42,203 nucleotides of DNA, taken from the IMG/VR virus record IMGVR_UViG_3300021511_000016, positions 1 through 42,203 of that record; one strand, given 5' to 3'. This DNA comes from a virus. Below the pieces are notes generated by a model, which saw nothing but the letters and a program-made list of their open reading frames with translations, was not told the origin of the DNA and searched no databases. Shown here piece by piece: positions 22,440-28,756 of this stretch (its first letter is position 1; every line of letters begins with the position of its first letter). The translations under genes were made by a program, and so were the position numbers.

Positions 22440-22603
22440 CTATTAAATATTTCCCGAGCTACAGCAACAATATCTTCAGACTCCCCCCTAATCCTTTCCA
22501 TGGGGTGGTAGTATTTCTGCGCTTTAAAATACTTTTCCAAATCCGCCGAAATTTTCAGCTTGTTGCCGGATTTAAATACTTTTTTTACTTCTTCTTTTGT
22601 CAT
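22436..22603 (-). CDS. Small hypothetical protein
   Basis: A 55-aa protein (MTKEEVKKVFKSGNKLKISA and so on) with a helical start, a turn, then two helices, and a balanced charge. It overlaps the preceding gene by 32 bp in another frame. No family is recognised. It lies directly downstream of the structured leader region, and is likely among the first proteins made. Confidence 0.5.
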   Translation of the reverse strand: MTKEEVKKVFKSGNKLKISADLEKYFKAQKYYHPMERIRGESEDIVAVAREIFNS

Positions 22604-22685
22604 CTAAATAAAGCCAGGTTTCTTTCAAAGCAAACCTTTTCTTGATCCTTTTAACTGCTCTCTTAACTCTCTTACTATATTTCAT
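22572..22685 (-). CDS. Highly basic microprotein after the structured leader
   Basis: A 37-aa protein: MKYSKRVKRAVKRIKKRFAL in the first twenty residues, then ETWLYLDDKRRSKKSI. Almost half the residues are Lys or Arg. An excellent ribosome site AAAAGGAGTGA stands 8 nt before the ATG. An RNA- or DNA-binding peptide, comparable in character to arginine-rich antiterminators such as lambda N, is attractive because it sits just behind a structured RNA and genome-wide terminator hairpins, but this is inference. Confidence 0.55.
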   Translation of the reverse strand: MKYSKRVKRAVKRIKKRFALKETWLYLDDKRRSKKSI

Positions 22686-22689
22686 ATTG

Positions 22690-23009
22690 TAGTCACTCCT
22701 TTTGACTATGCGGAATATAATCGTACATTTTTTCTTATAAGGTAATAGTCCCCCAATATATATGGAATATATAAAATCTATTCTTTTAAGGCGGTTTGAA
22801 TCGTTGCAGTCATTGGCTCAGGTTCGGCTTTACCCTCGTGCAACCTTGTCCTTAGTTTACGGGACTTTCACCCATACTTTCCGATACGGTTATGCTTTCG
22901 CAATCATCTGAGAAAACCCCTAATCTATTGATCCAATAGTTAGGCTCTACAACCTTTAAAAGAACTTATGTCTTAAAACAACTTATCGTTAGGTTTGTTG
23001 TTTTCAGAC
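22690..23009 (-). ncRNA. Structured non-coding RNA or 5' leader (about 320 nt)
   Basis: On the minus strand this gene-free stretch has several strong helices. There is a 13-position stem with one G-A mismatch (22997-23009 with 22970-22982), an 11-bp stem with one bulge (22934-22944 with 22919-22930), a small hairpin capped by GAAA (about 22892-22902), and a 6-bp pair GTTGCA/TGCAAC (22839-22844 with 22803-22808). A 6-bp pair GACTAT/ATAGTC (22745-22750 with 22704-22709) encloses the last 35 bases before the ribosome site. The elements AACCTGAGCCAA and GCATAGTC recall the Q and S parts of group I intron cores, but a complete core could not be built by eye. A riboswitch-like or ribozyme-like leader is possible. 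Confidence 0.4.
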
Positions 23010-23012
23010 CAT

Positions 23013-23038
23013 AAAAAAACCGCCCAAAAACTGGCGGT
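23013..23038 (-). terminator. Intrinsic terminator in front of the structured RNA
   Basis: On the minus strand ACCGCC and GGCGGT (23033-23038 with 23019-23024) pair around an 8-nt loop and run into seven T. A transcript from the promoter at 23095-23123 would meet it after about 50 nt, so it acts as an attenuator between that promoter and the structured RNA. Confidence 0.8.
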
Positions 23039-23039
23039 C

Positions 23040-23070
23040 TTGACATTTGTTTGCTAAGTTGTGGTAAAAT
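23040..23070 (+). promoter_or_regulatory. Plus-strand promoter (TTGACA-19-TGG-TAAAAT)
   Basis: A perfect -35 (23040-23045) is separated by 19 bp from TAAAAT (23065-23070), preceded by TGG (extended -10). The long spacer is compensated by the extended -10. This is the only good rightward promoter in the genome. It starts within the operator at 23076-23093 and faces the leftward promoter. It would make a short RNA ending at 23135 or 23198. Confidence 0.6.
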
Positions 23071-23075
23071 TAAAT

Positions 23076-23093
23076 TGTTTATATCCATAAACA
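23076..23093. promoter_or_regulatory. Operator: perfect inverted repeat shared by two promoters
   Basis: TGTTTAT and ATAAACA are separated by 4 bp. Both predicted transcription starts (about 23077 rightward and 23088 leftward) lie inside it, so one bound protein could block both. The half-site recurs at 18379-18398 and in the spacer at 18844-18872. Confidence 0.6.
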
Positions 23094-23094
23094 C

Positions 23095-23123
23095 ACAATA
23101 CAAAAAGGGGATTTGCTTGTCAA
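23095..23123 (-). promoter_or_regulatory. Leftward promoter (TTGACA-17-TATTGT)
   Basis: A perfect -35 (23118-23123) and -10 TATTGT (23095-23100) with 17-bp spacing. The -35 lies within the loop and stem of the bidirectional terminator hairpin at 23102-23135. It would transcribe into the attenuator at 23013-23038, then the structured RNA and the 22572-22685 gene. Confidence 0.6.
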
Positions 23124-23135
23124 GTCCCTTTTTTT
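23102..23135. terminator. Bidirectional terminator
   Basis: Stem with one bulged G (23102-23115 with 23121-23133, loop CTTGT), seven T on the right and five A/T pairs on the left. It works in both directions, ending the plus-strand small RNA and minus-strand read-through from the metallophosphoesterase unit. It overlaps the leftward promoter. Confidence 0.75.
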
Positions 23136-23154
23136 ATGTAATCATGATTATACG

Positions 23155-23198
23155 CACTTTGGCTGGATGGGGTGACTCGTCCAGCGAGAGTGTTTTTT
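23155..23198 (+). terminator. Strong plus-strand terminator
   Basis: Arms 23155-23167 and 23180-23192 pair over 12 bp with a single mismatch and one G-T pair, followed by six T (23193-23198). A fallback stop for rightward transcription. A 21-codon plus-strand reading frame (23144-23209) covers the same bases but has no ribosome site and is not called a gene. The bases 23199-23227 show nothing further. Confidence 0.75.
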
Positions 23199-23227
23199 AT
23201 TATGCGTAGACATCTAAAAATTCAGGA

Positions 23228-24205
23228 TTAGACATGTTTAACAGCCTCCTCTATAGTCCAATAAACTTCTAAATGTTTTTCACCAGGATGAAGTACAAGT
23301 CCAAACGCCCCAATTTGTTCTGGGTCTTTCCTACCCCATCCAAACTTTCTACTATAACGGTCTGTTTCCTTATAAGTACCTAGTGCTATGCAGTCAACCG
23401 GGTGTTCATCTCCTCCATAGTCTTTAACTAATTTTCTTAGATGTCCTTTCTCGTGCATATGAGCGGTTAAAGATACGTCAGTTCCCCTGGCGTTCATCTC
23501 TTGTCTAATACCAGCATGACTTGAGTGAAACCAACTATATCCTTTGTGTCTGTGGCTGCCTGCGATTTTGTATGGCACCCTGTCTGCACCATTATCTAGC
23601 GTGACTGTTAAATAAGATAAGCCTTCCAAATAGTGTGCGTTATATTGTTGTCGGAATTTATGATAAAGAGTATGTGCCCCGCTTTTATCCTTGCTCCACA
23701 TATCATGATCCCCTCCCCAACCAGCTATTAAATGGTCATCTTCTGCCAGAGTAGAAAGTGCTGACTCCATCATCAATACTTGTTCATCACCACTAAATAT
23801 TTGTTCTCCTACTTCGGGCATAAAAAAGAAACTGTCGGTCAAATCGCCTACTGTTATCGCATAGCCGTTGTATTTTTTAAGCATTTCTACATCGTGTCCG
23901 AAAGCGTCATAGTCAACCTCAACTCCGCCTGAGTGTACATCGCCTATCAAACCAACCAAAATTGGTCTGGCAGTTTCAATAACGGTTTCAACACTTTCGG
24001 GAATACCCAACAATTCTTGTCTGTCTTCTTGTTGCCGTCGTGCCACATTTATCCACTCTTGAAAACTTCTTGGTGCGGGGTCTTGTCCTCTGGAGATTAC
24101 TCTTGAAGAATCTTGAAGGTCTTGTGCTAAAAGTTTACGTTTAATATCATGTGCCGAAACTGGTGTTCCGTTAGGTAATATAAGACCGATTTTATCTCTT
24201 TCCAT
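23228..24205 (-). CDS. Calcineurin-like metallophosphoesterase
   Basis: A protein of 325 aa. The metal-binding blocks are in order: GDVH (88-91), GDLTD (120-124), GGDHD (164-168, in place of GNHD), AGSHRHKG (about 217-224) and AHMHEKGH (about 249-256). The N-terminal 75 residues are a separate helical region. The start at 24203-24205 is set by GGAGG 5 nt upstream. Phages carry such enzymes as DNA nucleases/phosphatases; the substrate here is unknown. It ends the lysis-side transcript just before the control region. Confidence 0.82.
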   Translation of the reverse strand: MERDKIGLILPNGTPVSAHDIKRKLLAQDLQDSSRVISRGQDPAPRSFQEWINVARRQQEDRQELLGIPESVETVIETARPILVGLIGDVHSGGVEVDYDAFGHDVEMLKKYNGYAITVGDLTDSFFFMPEVGEQIFSGDEQVLMMESALSTLAEDDHLIAGWGGDHDMWSKDKSGAHTLYHKFRQQYNAHYLEGLSYLTVTLDNGADRVPYKIAGSHRHKGYSWFHSSHAGIRQEMNARGTDVSLTAHMHEKGHLRKLVKDYGGDEHPVDCIALGTYKETDRYSRKFGWGRKDPEQIGAFGLVLHPGEKHLEVYWTIEEAVKHV

Positions 24206-24362
24206 CCTTTCCTCCACTAGGTTGTCTATTTTTGTCTTTTATTGGTCTTATTGGTTTTGTGGGTGTTGGGGATTTGGGTTTTTCGGGCTTAAAAAGGGGC
24301 ATATCGAAGCTTACTTGATACTCTAACTCATCTAAGTCTGTCCATCTTCCTCGTTCACACAT
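24192..24362 (-). CDS. Small proline/lysine-rich protein
   Basis: A 56-aa protein from the ATG at 24360-24362 (MCERGRWTDLDELEYQVSFD). The C-terminal half is a run of KPEKPKSPTPTKPIRPIKDK type, likely unstructured and basic. An earlier GTG start (24414-24416) would add 18 residues. It overlaps the phosphoesterase start, whose ribosome site lies in its last codons. Unrecognised. Confidence 0.5.
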   Translation of the reverse strand: MCERGRWTDLDELEYQVSFDMPLFKPEKPKSPTPTKPIRPIKDKNRQPSGGKDGKR

Positions 24363-24518
24363 AATATACTTTCTAAGTAATCTCTGCGCTCTATATGAAA
24401 ATCCCTTAAGGGGCACCCTCTTAATGTATCTACTAATTGTTTACTTATTTTCAAATCTAGCTCTAACTCTACACGTAGAATTTCAACTATATCTTTTTTC
24501 CCCCAAACGTTCTTTCAT
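24332..24518 (-). pseudogene. Small gene with a one-base frameshift in a G5A6 run
   Basis: An ATG (24516-24518) overlapping the holin stop as ATGA opens MKERLGEKR and stops after 11 codons. Removing one base from the G5A6 run (24494-24504) joins it to a 54-codon frame reading DIVEILRVELELDLKISKQL and ending QT at 24332, for a product of about 62 aa. This is either a sequencing or natural indel, or slippage/programmed +1 shifting at the homopolymer. The joined protein is acidic and helical, without known family. Confidence 0.5.
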
Positions 24519-24724
24519 CGATTAACAAATTTTCTAAGGGCGTCTGTAGCGGTATTAACTACCCAAAGCCCGATAACTAGATAAGGCCCCTGAATCCACT
24601 CAGGAAGCGCTTTGGTGATATCTGCTAGTAAAACCAAAAGTGCGGGTGCCAAAAAGATAAGTGCGTTCTTGGCTACCTTTTTTGCCCTCTCCTTATCAAA
24701 TGTAAACCTTTTTGCTTTTGCCAT
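24515..24724 (-). CDS. Holin
   Basis: A protein of 69 aa. It has a basic N-terminus (MAKAKRFTFDKERAKKVAKN), membrane segment 1 (ALIFLAPALLVLLADI, about 21-36), a short loop (TKALPEWIQGP), membrane segment 2 (YLVIGLWVVNTATDAL, about 48-63) and a basic tail. The size, topology and position directly after the endolysin gene are those of a class II-like holin that forms the membrane lesion at lysis. Confidence 0.78.
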   Translation of the reverse strand: MAKAKRFTFDKERAKKVAKNALIFLAPALLVLLADITKALPEWIQGPYLVIGLWVVNTATDALRKFVNR

Positions 24725-24726
24725 AC

Positions 24727-25554
24727 TTACTCACCACCTTTCTTGAATAAGCTAAAAAATCTTCTCCACCAACTATAACCATATAAGTTATTATTATTTT
24801 GATGTTGTTCTAGTTCTTTAGTAAGTGCATCAACTTGTCTTTGTAATACTTCCACCTGGGCTTTTGATTCCAAGCTTTCTTTATTCGCCTCAAGGAATTT
24901 ATTTCTTTCTTGATTAAGTGCCTCCTCTGTTTCTGCAAGTCTGTTTCTAAGTTTCTGGTTGCCCTCGGTAAGCGCACTAACGTCCGTTCCCAAGCTTTCA
25001 ACATTGTCAGCAAGGCTCTTAACTCTCTCATTTAGGTTTTGTATGTCCTCATCATATCGTTTTGCCTTTTCCCAATATGCTCTAAATTCTCCTTCATTGT
25101 TTAGATCTAATCCTGCTTCTTGTAAAAGCGTTTTAAAATATTCTGGTGTATCCATAGGTTTTTGTAAGGGTGTTAGCCACCCTAATACTGCGTTATAAGT
25201 ATGCCCCTGAACGTGGCACAAACTTCCTGTCGGGTAATTCTGGTCGAAGCTTTTAAACCTCGTCATAGTACCCTCGATAAATACTGAAACATGCCCAAAT
25301 CTTCCAAGCCCTGTCCCGAAGATTACGATATCACCCTTTTCAGGGATGCCCGTAGGCGTGTTTTCAATCCTTTTAAAGTATTCTGGCAAATAAGTGTCCC
25401 AAATATCTTTCGCCCCAACCACAGGCGGGCTTTGAGGGTACCCCAAAACCTCTTTAACGTATTGTCTATATAAGTCCACACATTGGTTGCCGAAAGAACC
25501 ATCGTAATCTATTCCCTTTCCGTCGTATTTGTCTATAAACTCATCAAGGGTCAT
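24727..25554 (-). CDS. CHAP-domain endolysin with coiled coil
   Basis: A 275-aa protein from MTLDEFIDKYDGKG (25552-25554). The CHAP amidase/peptidase domain (about 5-145) shows the catalytic Cys in GNQCVDLYRQYV (C25) and the His in GRFGHVSVF (H88), with EKGDIVIFG between. A long coiled coil follows (about 165-260), then an aromatic, basic tail (YSWWRRFFSLFKKGGE) that could touch the membrane. It has no signal peptide, so it needs the holin. It cuts peptidoglycan at lysis. Confidence 0.85.
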   Translation of the reverse strand: MTLDEFIDKYDGKGIDYDGSFGNQCVDLYRQYVKEVLGYPQSPPVVGAKDIWDTYLPEYFKRIENTPTGIPEKGDIVIFGTGLGRFGHVSVFIEGTMTRFKSFDQNYPTGSLCHVQGHTYNAVLGWLTPLQKPMDTPEYFKTLLQEAGLDLNNEGEFRAYWEKAKRYDEDIQNLNERVKSLADNVESLGTDVSALTEGNQKLRNRLAETEEALNQERNKFLEANKESLESKAQVEVLQRQVDALTKELEQHQNNNNLYGYSWWRRFFSLFKKGGE

Positions 25555-25555
25555 A

Positions 25556-25768
25556 TTACTTGTTGAATTGGCTAAATATCCAATTAATAGCCGCTCCAAC
25601 TATAACCATTATTATAGTGAATTGTCCAACAATGCGATTTCTCCAACTAGTATTTTCATCTACACAGGCCCTAATGTCTTTTATATCACGTTTAATCTCA
25701 AGTCTTAAATTTTCGATTGCTTCATGTATGTCTTTGTTTGTTACGTAGTGATTATTCGCCATACTCAT
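25556..25768 (-). CDS. XhlA-like small membrane protein
   Basis: A 70-aa protein. A polar coiled-coil start (IHEAIENLRLEIKRDIKDIR, about 14-33) is followed by one C-terminal membrane segment (IVGQFTIIMVIVGAAINWIF), the layout of XhlA/hemolysin-type lysis accessory proteins. It lies before the endolysin and overlaps the gene upstream by 17 bp. It probably helps the holin or anchors the endolysin. Two starts are possible (MSMANN or MANN). Confidence 0.7.
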   Translation of the reverse strand: MSMANNHYVTNKDIHEAIENLRLEIKRDIKDIRACVDENTSWRNRIVGQFTIIMVIVGAAINWIFSQFNK

Positions 25769-27179
25769 TTAAATACCTTTCCATTGCCTCCCTTTGGCTT
25801 AGATAGCCGGGAATTATTGCTTGTCTCAGATCGGGAAGTCTTAACCCTTCCACAGCAGGGATTCTTGCTTTGGTTACTTTTGACAAAACTTGTGGCGATT
25901 CGAGGATTTTAGTTGGAATAGAAGATATTAAATACATGAACGTACCAAGTGAGCTTCCTGACAAGGTCTTTTTCTGTCCGAATTTTAACAAGTTAAAGAT
26001 AGTTAAAGCAGCAGCTTCATCTTCAAGTAATTTAGCAAATTCATCATTACCCTCAGCAAGCCACTTACGACTTGCCAAAAGCACTTTTCTACTAACTGCA
26101 ACTGAGGCAGGATTTTCTTCAATGGCTTTTGTAAAGTCTTTCATTTTTAAAACCTTATTTAGATTCTTTCTCATTTGATAAACGCCCTCCTCACTCATTT
26201 CTTTACCATATTTTTCGATGAACAACTCTTTTACCTCATTTAACTTTTCAGCATATTGTGGTTGAAGACCCTCTTGTGCTTCTACTATCAAATCATCTAC
26301 TTCGTCTACAAAAATTCTGGCATTAATTTTCCTGTTACCTAACATTTTTGGTATTTTTTCTTCGGCTGGTTTTACTATATTCTTTATAAGCCGGTCTGCC
26401 ATTTCCTTTCTGTTTCCTGGCTTTATTATTTTATTTTTTAACCACCCAACCAGCTTGTTTGCGTGGTGACTTTGCCAATCCCCAGTAAGACGAACTTCCT
26501 CTGGGGGTTGTCGAAGTGTCATTTGAGAAGCCTTTTTATTAATCCACCTCTCTGCACCACTCCAAATTTGACCCGCCTTGCTTGCAAATGATTTGAGCAA
26601 TTCTGATCCAGATTGAAATGCTGCTCCAGCTGCGGCACCAGTAAGAGCTTCCTTACCAGTTTCTTCAAGTCTTTCTCCAACTGTTAAATCTTCTGGAGAT
26701 GTTGCTCCACGAATAGCGCCAACCTTGGCACCGTGAAGCCCCATTTGTCCAATTCTTGCCAACTTACTTGTTTGTGATAATTTACCAATAGGGAGTGCAT
26801 AAGATCCCAATTCTCCAGCAGCGCCAACGCCACTTGGATCCAAGTCTACGAGGGGAAGCCCTTTTCCACTTGTGTCTGGATCGAAAGCAACTGGTCCAAG
26901 TGGTCCTAATAAACTAAGGAGGGCTTCTCCAATAGCTCTTTTTTGCCCACCTTCTTTAATCTCTTGTTGTTCCTTTCCCCACCAATCCTTTGTTCTACCC
27001 AAAAACAAGTCTCCGAGAGTAGCACCGAGCCCTTTTGATTCGCTTGATTGAGATTCTACAGATGGGCCTTTTTTGGCATAATAACTTCTAACAACTTGCT
27101 TTAATTGTTCATCAGTTAAGTCGGGATTCTTTTTAAGAGCTGCCTTCATTATTGCTCTGTAGTCTTGTAAGCTTGGCAT
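25752..27179 (-). CDS. Probable internal (ejection) virion protein
   Basis: A protein of 475 aa. The N-terminus (LKKNPDLTDEQLKQVVRSYY, about 15-34) is a short motif found at the start of many phage internal proteins. The middle (about 125-205) is Gly/Ala-rich with possible membrane-active helices, and the C-terminal half is helical. No catalytic motif is seen. It is the last of a set of four helical proteins in the place where podoviruses encode proteins ejected with the DNA. The start has no strong ribosome site. Confidence 0.6.
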   Translation of the reverse strand: MPSLQDYRAIMKAALKKNPDLTDEQLKQVVRSYYAKKGPSVESQSSESKGLGATLGDLFLGRTKDWWGKEQQEIKEGGQKRAIGEALLSLLGPLGPVAFDPDTSGKGLPLVDLDPSGVGAAGELGSYALPIGKLSQTSKLARIGQMGLHGAKVGAIRGATSPEDLTVGERLEETGKEALTGAAAGAAFQSGSELLKSFASKAGQIWSGAERWINKKASQMTLRQPPEEVRLTGDWQSHHANKLVGWLKNKIIKPGNRKEMADRLIKNIVKPAEEKIPKMLGNRKINARIFVDEVDDLIVEAQEGLQPQYAEKLNEVKELFIEKYGKEMSEEGVYQMRKNLNKVLKMKDFTKAIEENPASVAVSRKVLLASRKWLAEGNDEFAKLLEDEAAALTIFNLLKFGQKKTLSGSSLGTFMYLISSIPTKILESPQVLSKVTKARIPAVEGLRLPDLRQAIIPGYLSQREAMERYLNEYGE

Positions 27180-27180
27180 A

Positions 27181-28200
27181 TTATCTTAATCCTTTCAAAG
27201 CTTCATCAAGTACACTATCATCTATTTCACTAAAGCTCTCGGTTTCAACACTGGCCCCTGTTGTTTCAAGATAGTCTTGAGCATCAACTTTGTAACCAGC
27301 AGTATCTATAATGGCCTGTGCTTTTCGTTTTGCCCAGCCTTTTAAAGCAACTATTTTTCCTTTTATATCTTCATCCGTATCGTTCCAATCTATCATCATA
27401 TCTTTTAACCATCTTTCTTCCTCTTTGGTTACTGCTGCACCTGAGATATAGTTTCTTATTGCTGTATTAACTTCATTTACTGCAGTTTTGTAAGTTTGTA
27501 TTTCCTTTGAACCAGGCGCACCAAACATCTTTTTTATACCACTTCCGATATAATCAGCGATTCCTGAGTATCCTTCTCTCCACAATCTTTCAACTTCATT
27601 TATTCCAGACCAAACTCCTCTGGACAATTCCATATCTGTTTTTGATGAACCGGTAAATTCTAGGTTTCCAAAATTTTGCGTAAGTCCCTGATATGAACCA
27701 TCTTCTCCCCATTGGATTTCATATCCACTTTTTCCAGCTTCAAGATCATATTGCAATTTTTCTTCATTTGTTATCTTGTCATCATCCAACATTTTTTGTA
27801 TTTGAAGTTGTTTTAATTGCTTGTCCAATTCCCATTGCTCCATCGCCCTTTTTTCTCCAGAAAGTCGTCGGCTGTAGTCCTCCATCATGGATAATGTTTC
27901 CAAAACATCTCCCTCTGCACTTTCTTGACCAGCCCTGGCTCTTTCTATATCGCTTTCAAGACCCTGCCTTCCCGCCACCAAATTAAACCAAGCAGCTAGT
28001 GATTTTGTAGGATCATAACCTTTTGGCCTGTTTCCCATATCCCCTTGAGGACCAAATATTTGTTGAGAAGCCGTACTTCCCCGATACTGATCATATTGAT
28101 TTAATCTATCAGTCAAAGTTGTAGCTGTTTTACCATATCCGGCACTTCTTTCCTGAGCTTTTTTCTTTTGTTCTTCTAATTGTGTTAAATAATCTGTCAT
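27181..28200 (-). CDS. Probable internal (ejection) virion protein
   Basis: A 339-aa protein from the ATG at 28198-28200, with a good ribosome site (GGGGGGTGGTGA). It is charged and helical throughout, with Q/K-rich coiled regions (LEEQKKKAQERSAGY, about 8-22; MEQWELDKQLKQLQIQKMLD) and no membrane segment. It has no enzyme motif. The place between virion lysozyme and the other ejection protein supports a role in DNA delivery. Confidence 0.6.
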   Translation of the reverse strand: MTDYLTQLEEQKKKAQERSAGYGKTATTLTDRLNQYDQYRGSTASQQIFGPQGDMGNRPKGYDPTKSLAAWFNLVAGRQGLESDIERARAGQESAEGDVLETLSMMEDYSRRLSGEKRAMEQWELDKQLKQLQIQKMLDDDKITNEEKLQYDLEAGKSGYEIQWGEDGSYQGLTQNFGNLEFTGSSKTDMELSRGVWSGINEVERLWREGYSGIADYIGSGIKKMFGAPGSKEIQTYKTAVNEVNTAIRNYISGAAVTKEEERWLKDMMIDWNDTDEDIKGKIVALKGWAKRKAQAIIDTAGYKVDAQDYLETTGASVETESFSEIDDSVLDEALKGLR

Positions 28201-28213
28201 ACTCACCACCCCC

Positions 28214-28756
28214 CTATTTTAATGGTTTAGTCCCTGGAAGCCCTAGCTTTCGTGCTACAGTCCAAGGATTCCACCCTTGTGATTTCCATAATTGTGCTGC
28301 ATATCTTACATTGTAATCTGGATCGAGTAATTGTTCAGGAGTTCCTCTGTCAGGAAATCCTCTTATTTGGAAAAGCCCGTAACTTGGAATTAATTTGCCT
28401 CTTATTGGATAGTTGTCTCCTATTGCTCCTGGTCTTCCACCAGACTCTCCCATCATTACCCGATAAGCGTTATTCCACTCCTCTTTTGGAAAATATTTCT
28501 GTATAAGTGCATAAGCGTCTGTATTTGTTACATTAAGTGGCAATATATTTGGTGTTTGTTGAGCTGCAGCCCCGGTTTGTTGAGAAATAACGGGTTGTTG
28601 TGACTGTTGTGCTGCTGCCAGTTTCTGCCTTTTTTTATCAGCAGCATATTTAATCATAGGTAACATATCCTCAAGAAAATCAAACCTTTTAGTGGTTTGC
28701 TGTTGTGGTATAAAAGCATCTTTCAACACCTTGTCTACTGATTCGTAATTTATCAT
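28214..28756 (-). CDS. Virion-associated lytic transglycosylase (SLT-like)
   Basis: A protein of 180 aa. The N-terminal 75 residues are a Q/A-rich linker. The catalytic domain carries MMGESGGRPGA (about 101-111, catalytic Glu104), then SYGLFQIR (about 125-132) and YNVRYAAQLWKSQGWNPWT, the classic order of soluble lytic transglycosylase motifs. It should open a small hole in peptidoglycan during DNA entry. It is coupled by ATGA to the gene before it, and lies among ejection proteins. Confidence 0.8.
   Translation of the reverse strand: MINYESVDKVLKDAFIPQQQTTKRFDFLEDMLPMIKYAADKKRQKLAAAQQSQQPVISQQTGAAAQQTPNILPLNVTNTDAYALIQKYFPKEEWNNAYRVMMGESGGRPGAIGDNYPIRGKLIPSYGLFQIRGFPDRGTPEQLLDPDYNVRYAAQLWKSQGWNPWTVARKLGLPGTKPLK

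Larger units (their letters stand above)
23077..23135 (+). ncRNA. Candidate small RNA, plus strand
   Basis: It is defined by the promoter at 23040-23070 and the terminator at 23102-23135. It would be about 60 nt, made of a 7-bp hairpin (the operator in RNA form, slightly trimmed) and the terminator hairpin. It contains no start codon with reading frame. It is antisense to the beginning of the leftward leader transcript, so it could regulate that RNA by pairing. Confidence 0.4.

Noticed and set aside
22433-22645. Plus-strand frame of 70 codons
   Set aside because: It is antisense to two coupled minus-strand microprotein genes and lacks a ribosome site.
22801-22860. tRNA or tmRNA
   Set aside because: The string GGTTCGGC on the plus strand recalls a T-loop, but no cloverleaf or acceptor stem can be formed around it.
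22745-23009. Complete group I intron
   Set aside because: Q- and S-like words and a P7-like pair are present, but P3/P4/P6 could not be assembled and no gene is interrupted. It is kept only as a structured RNA.
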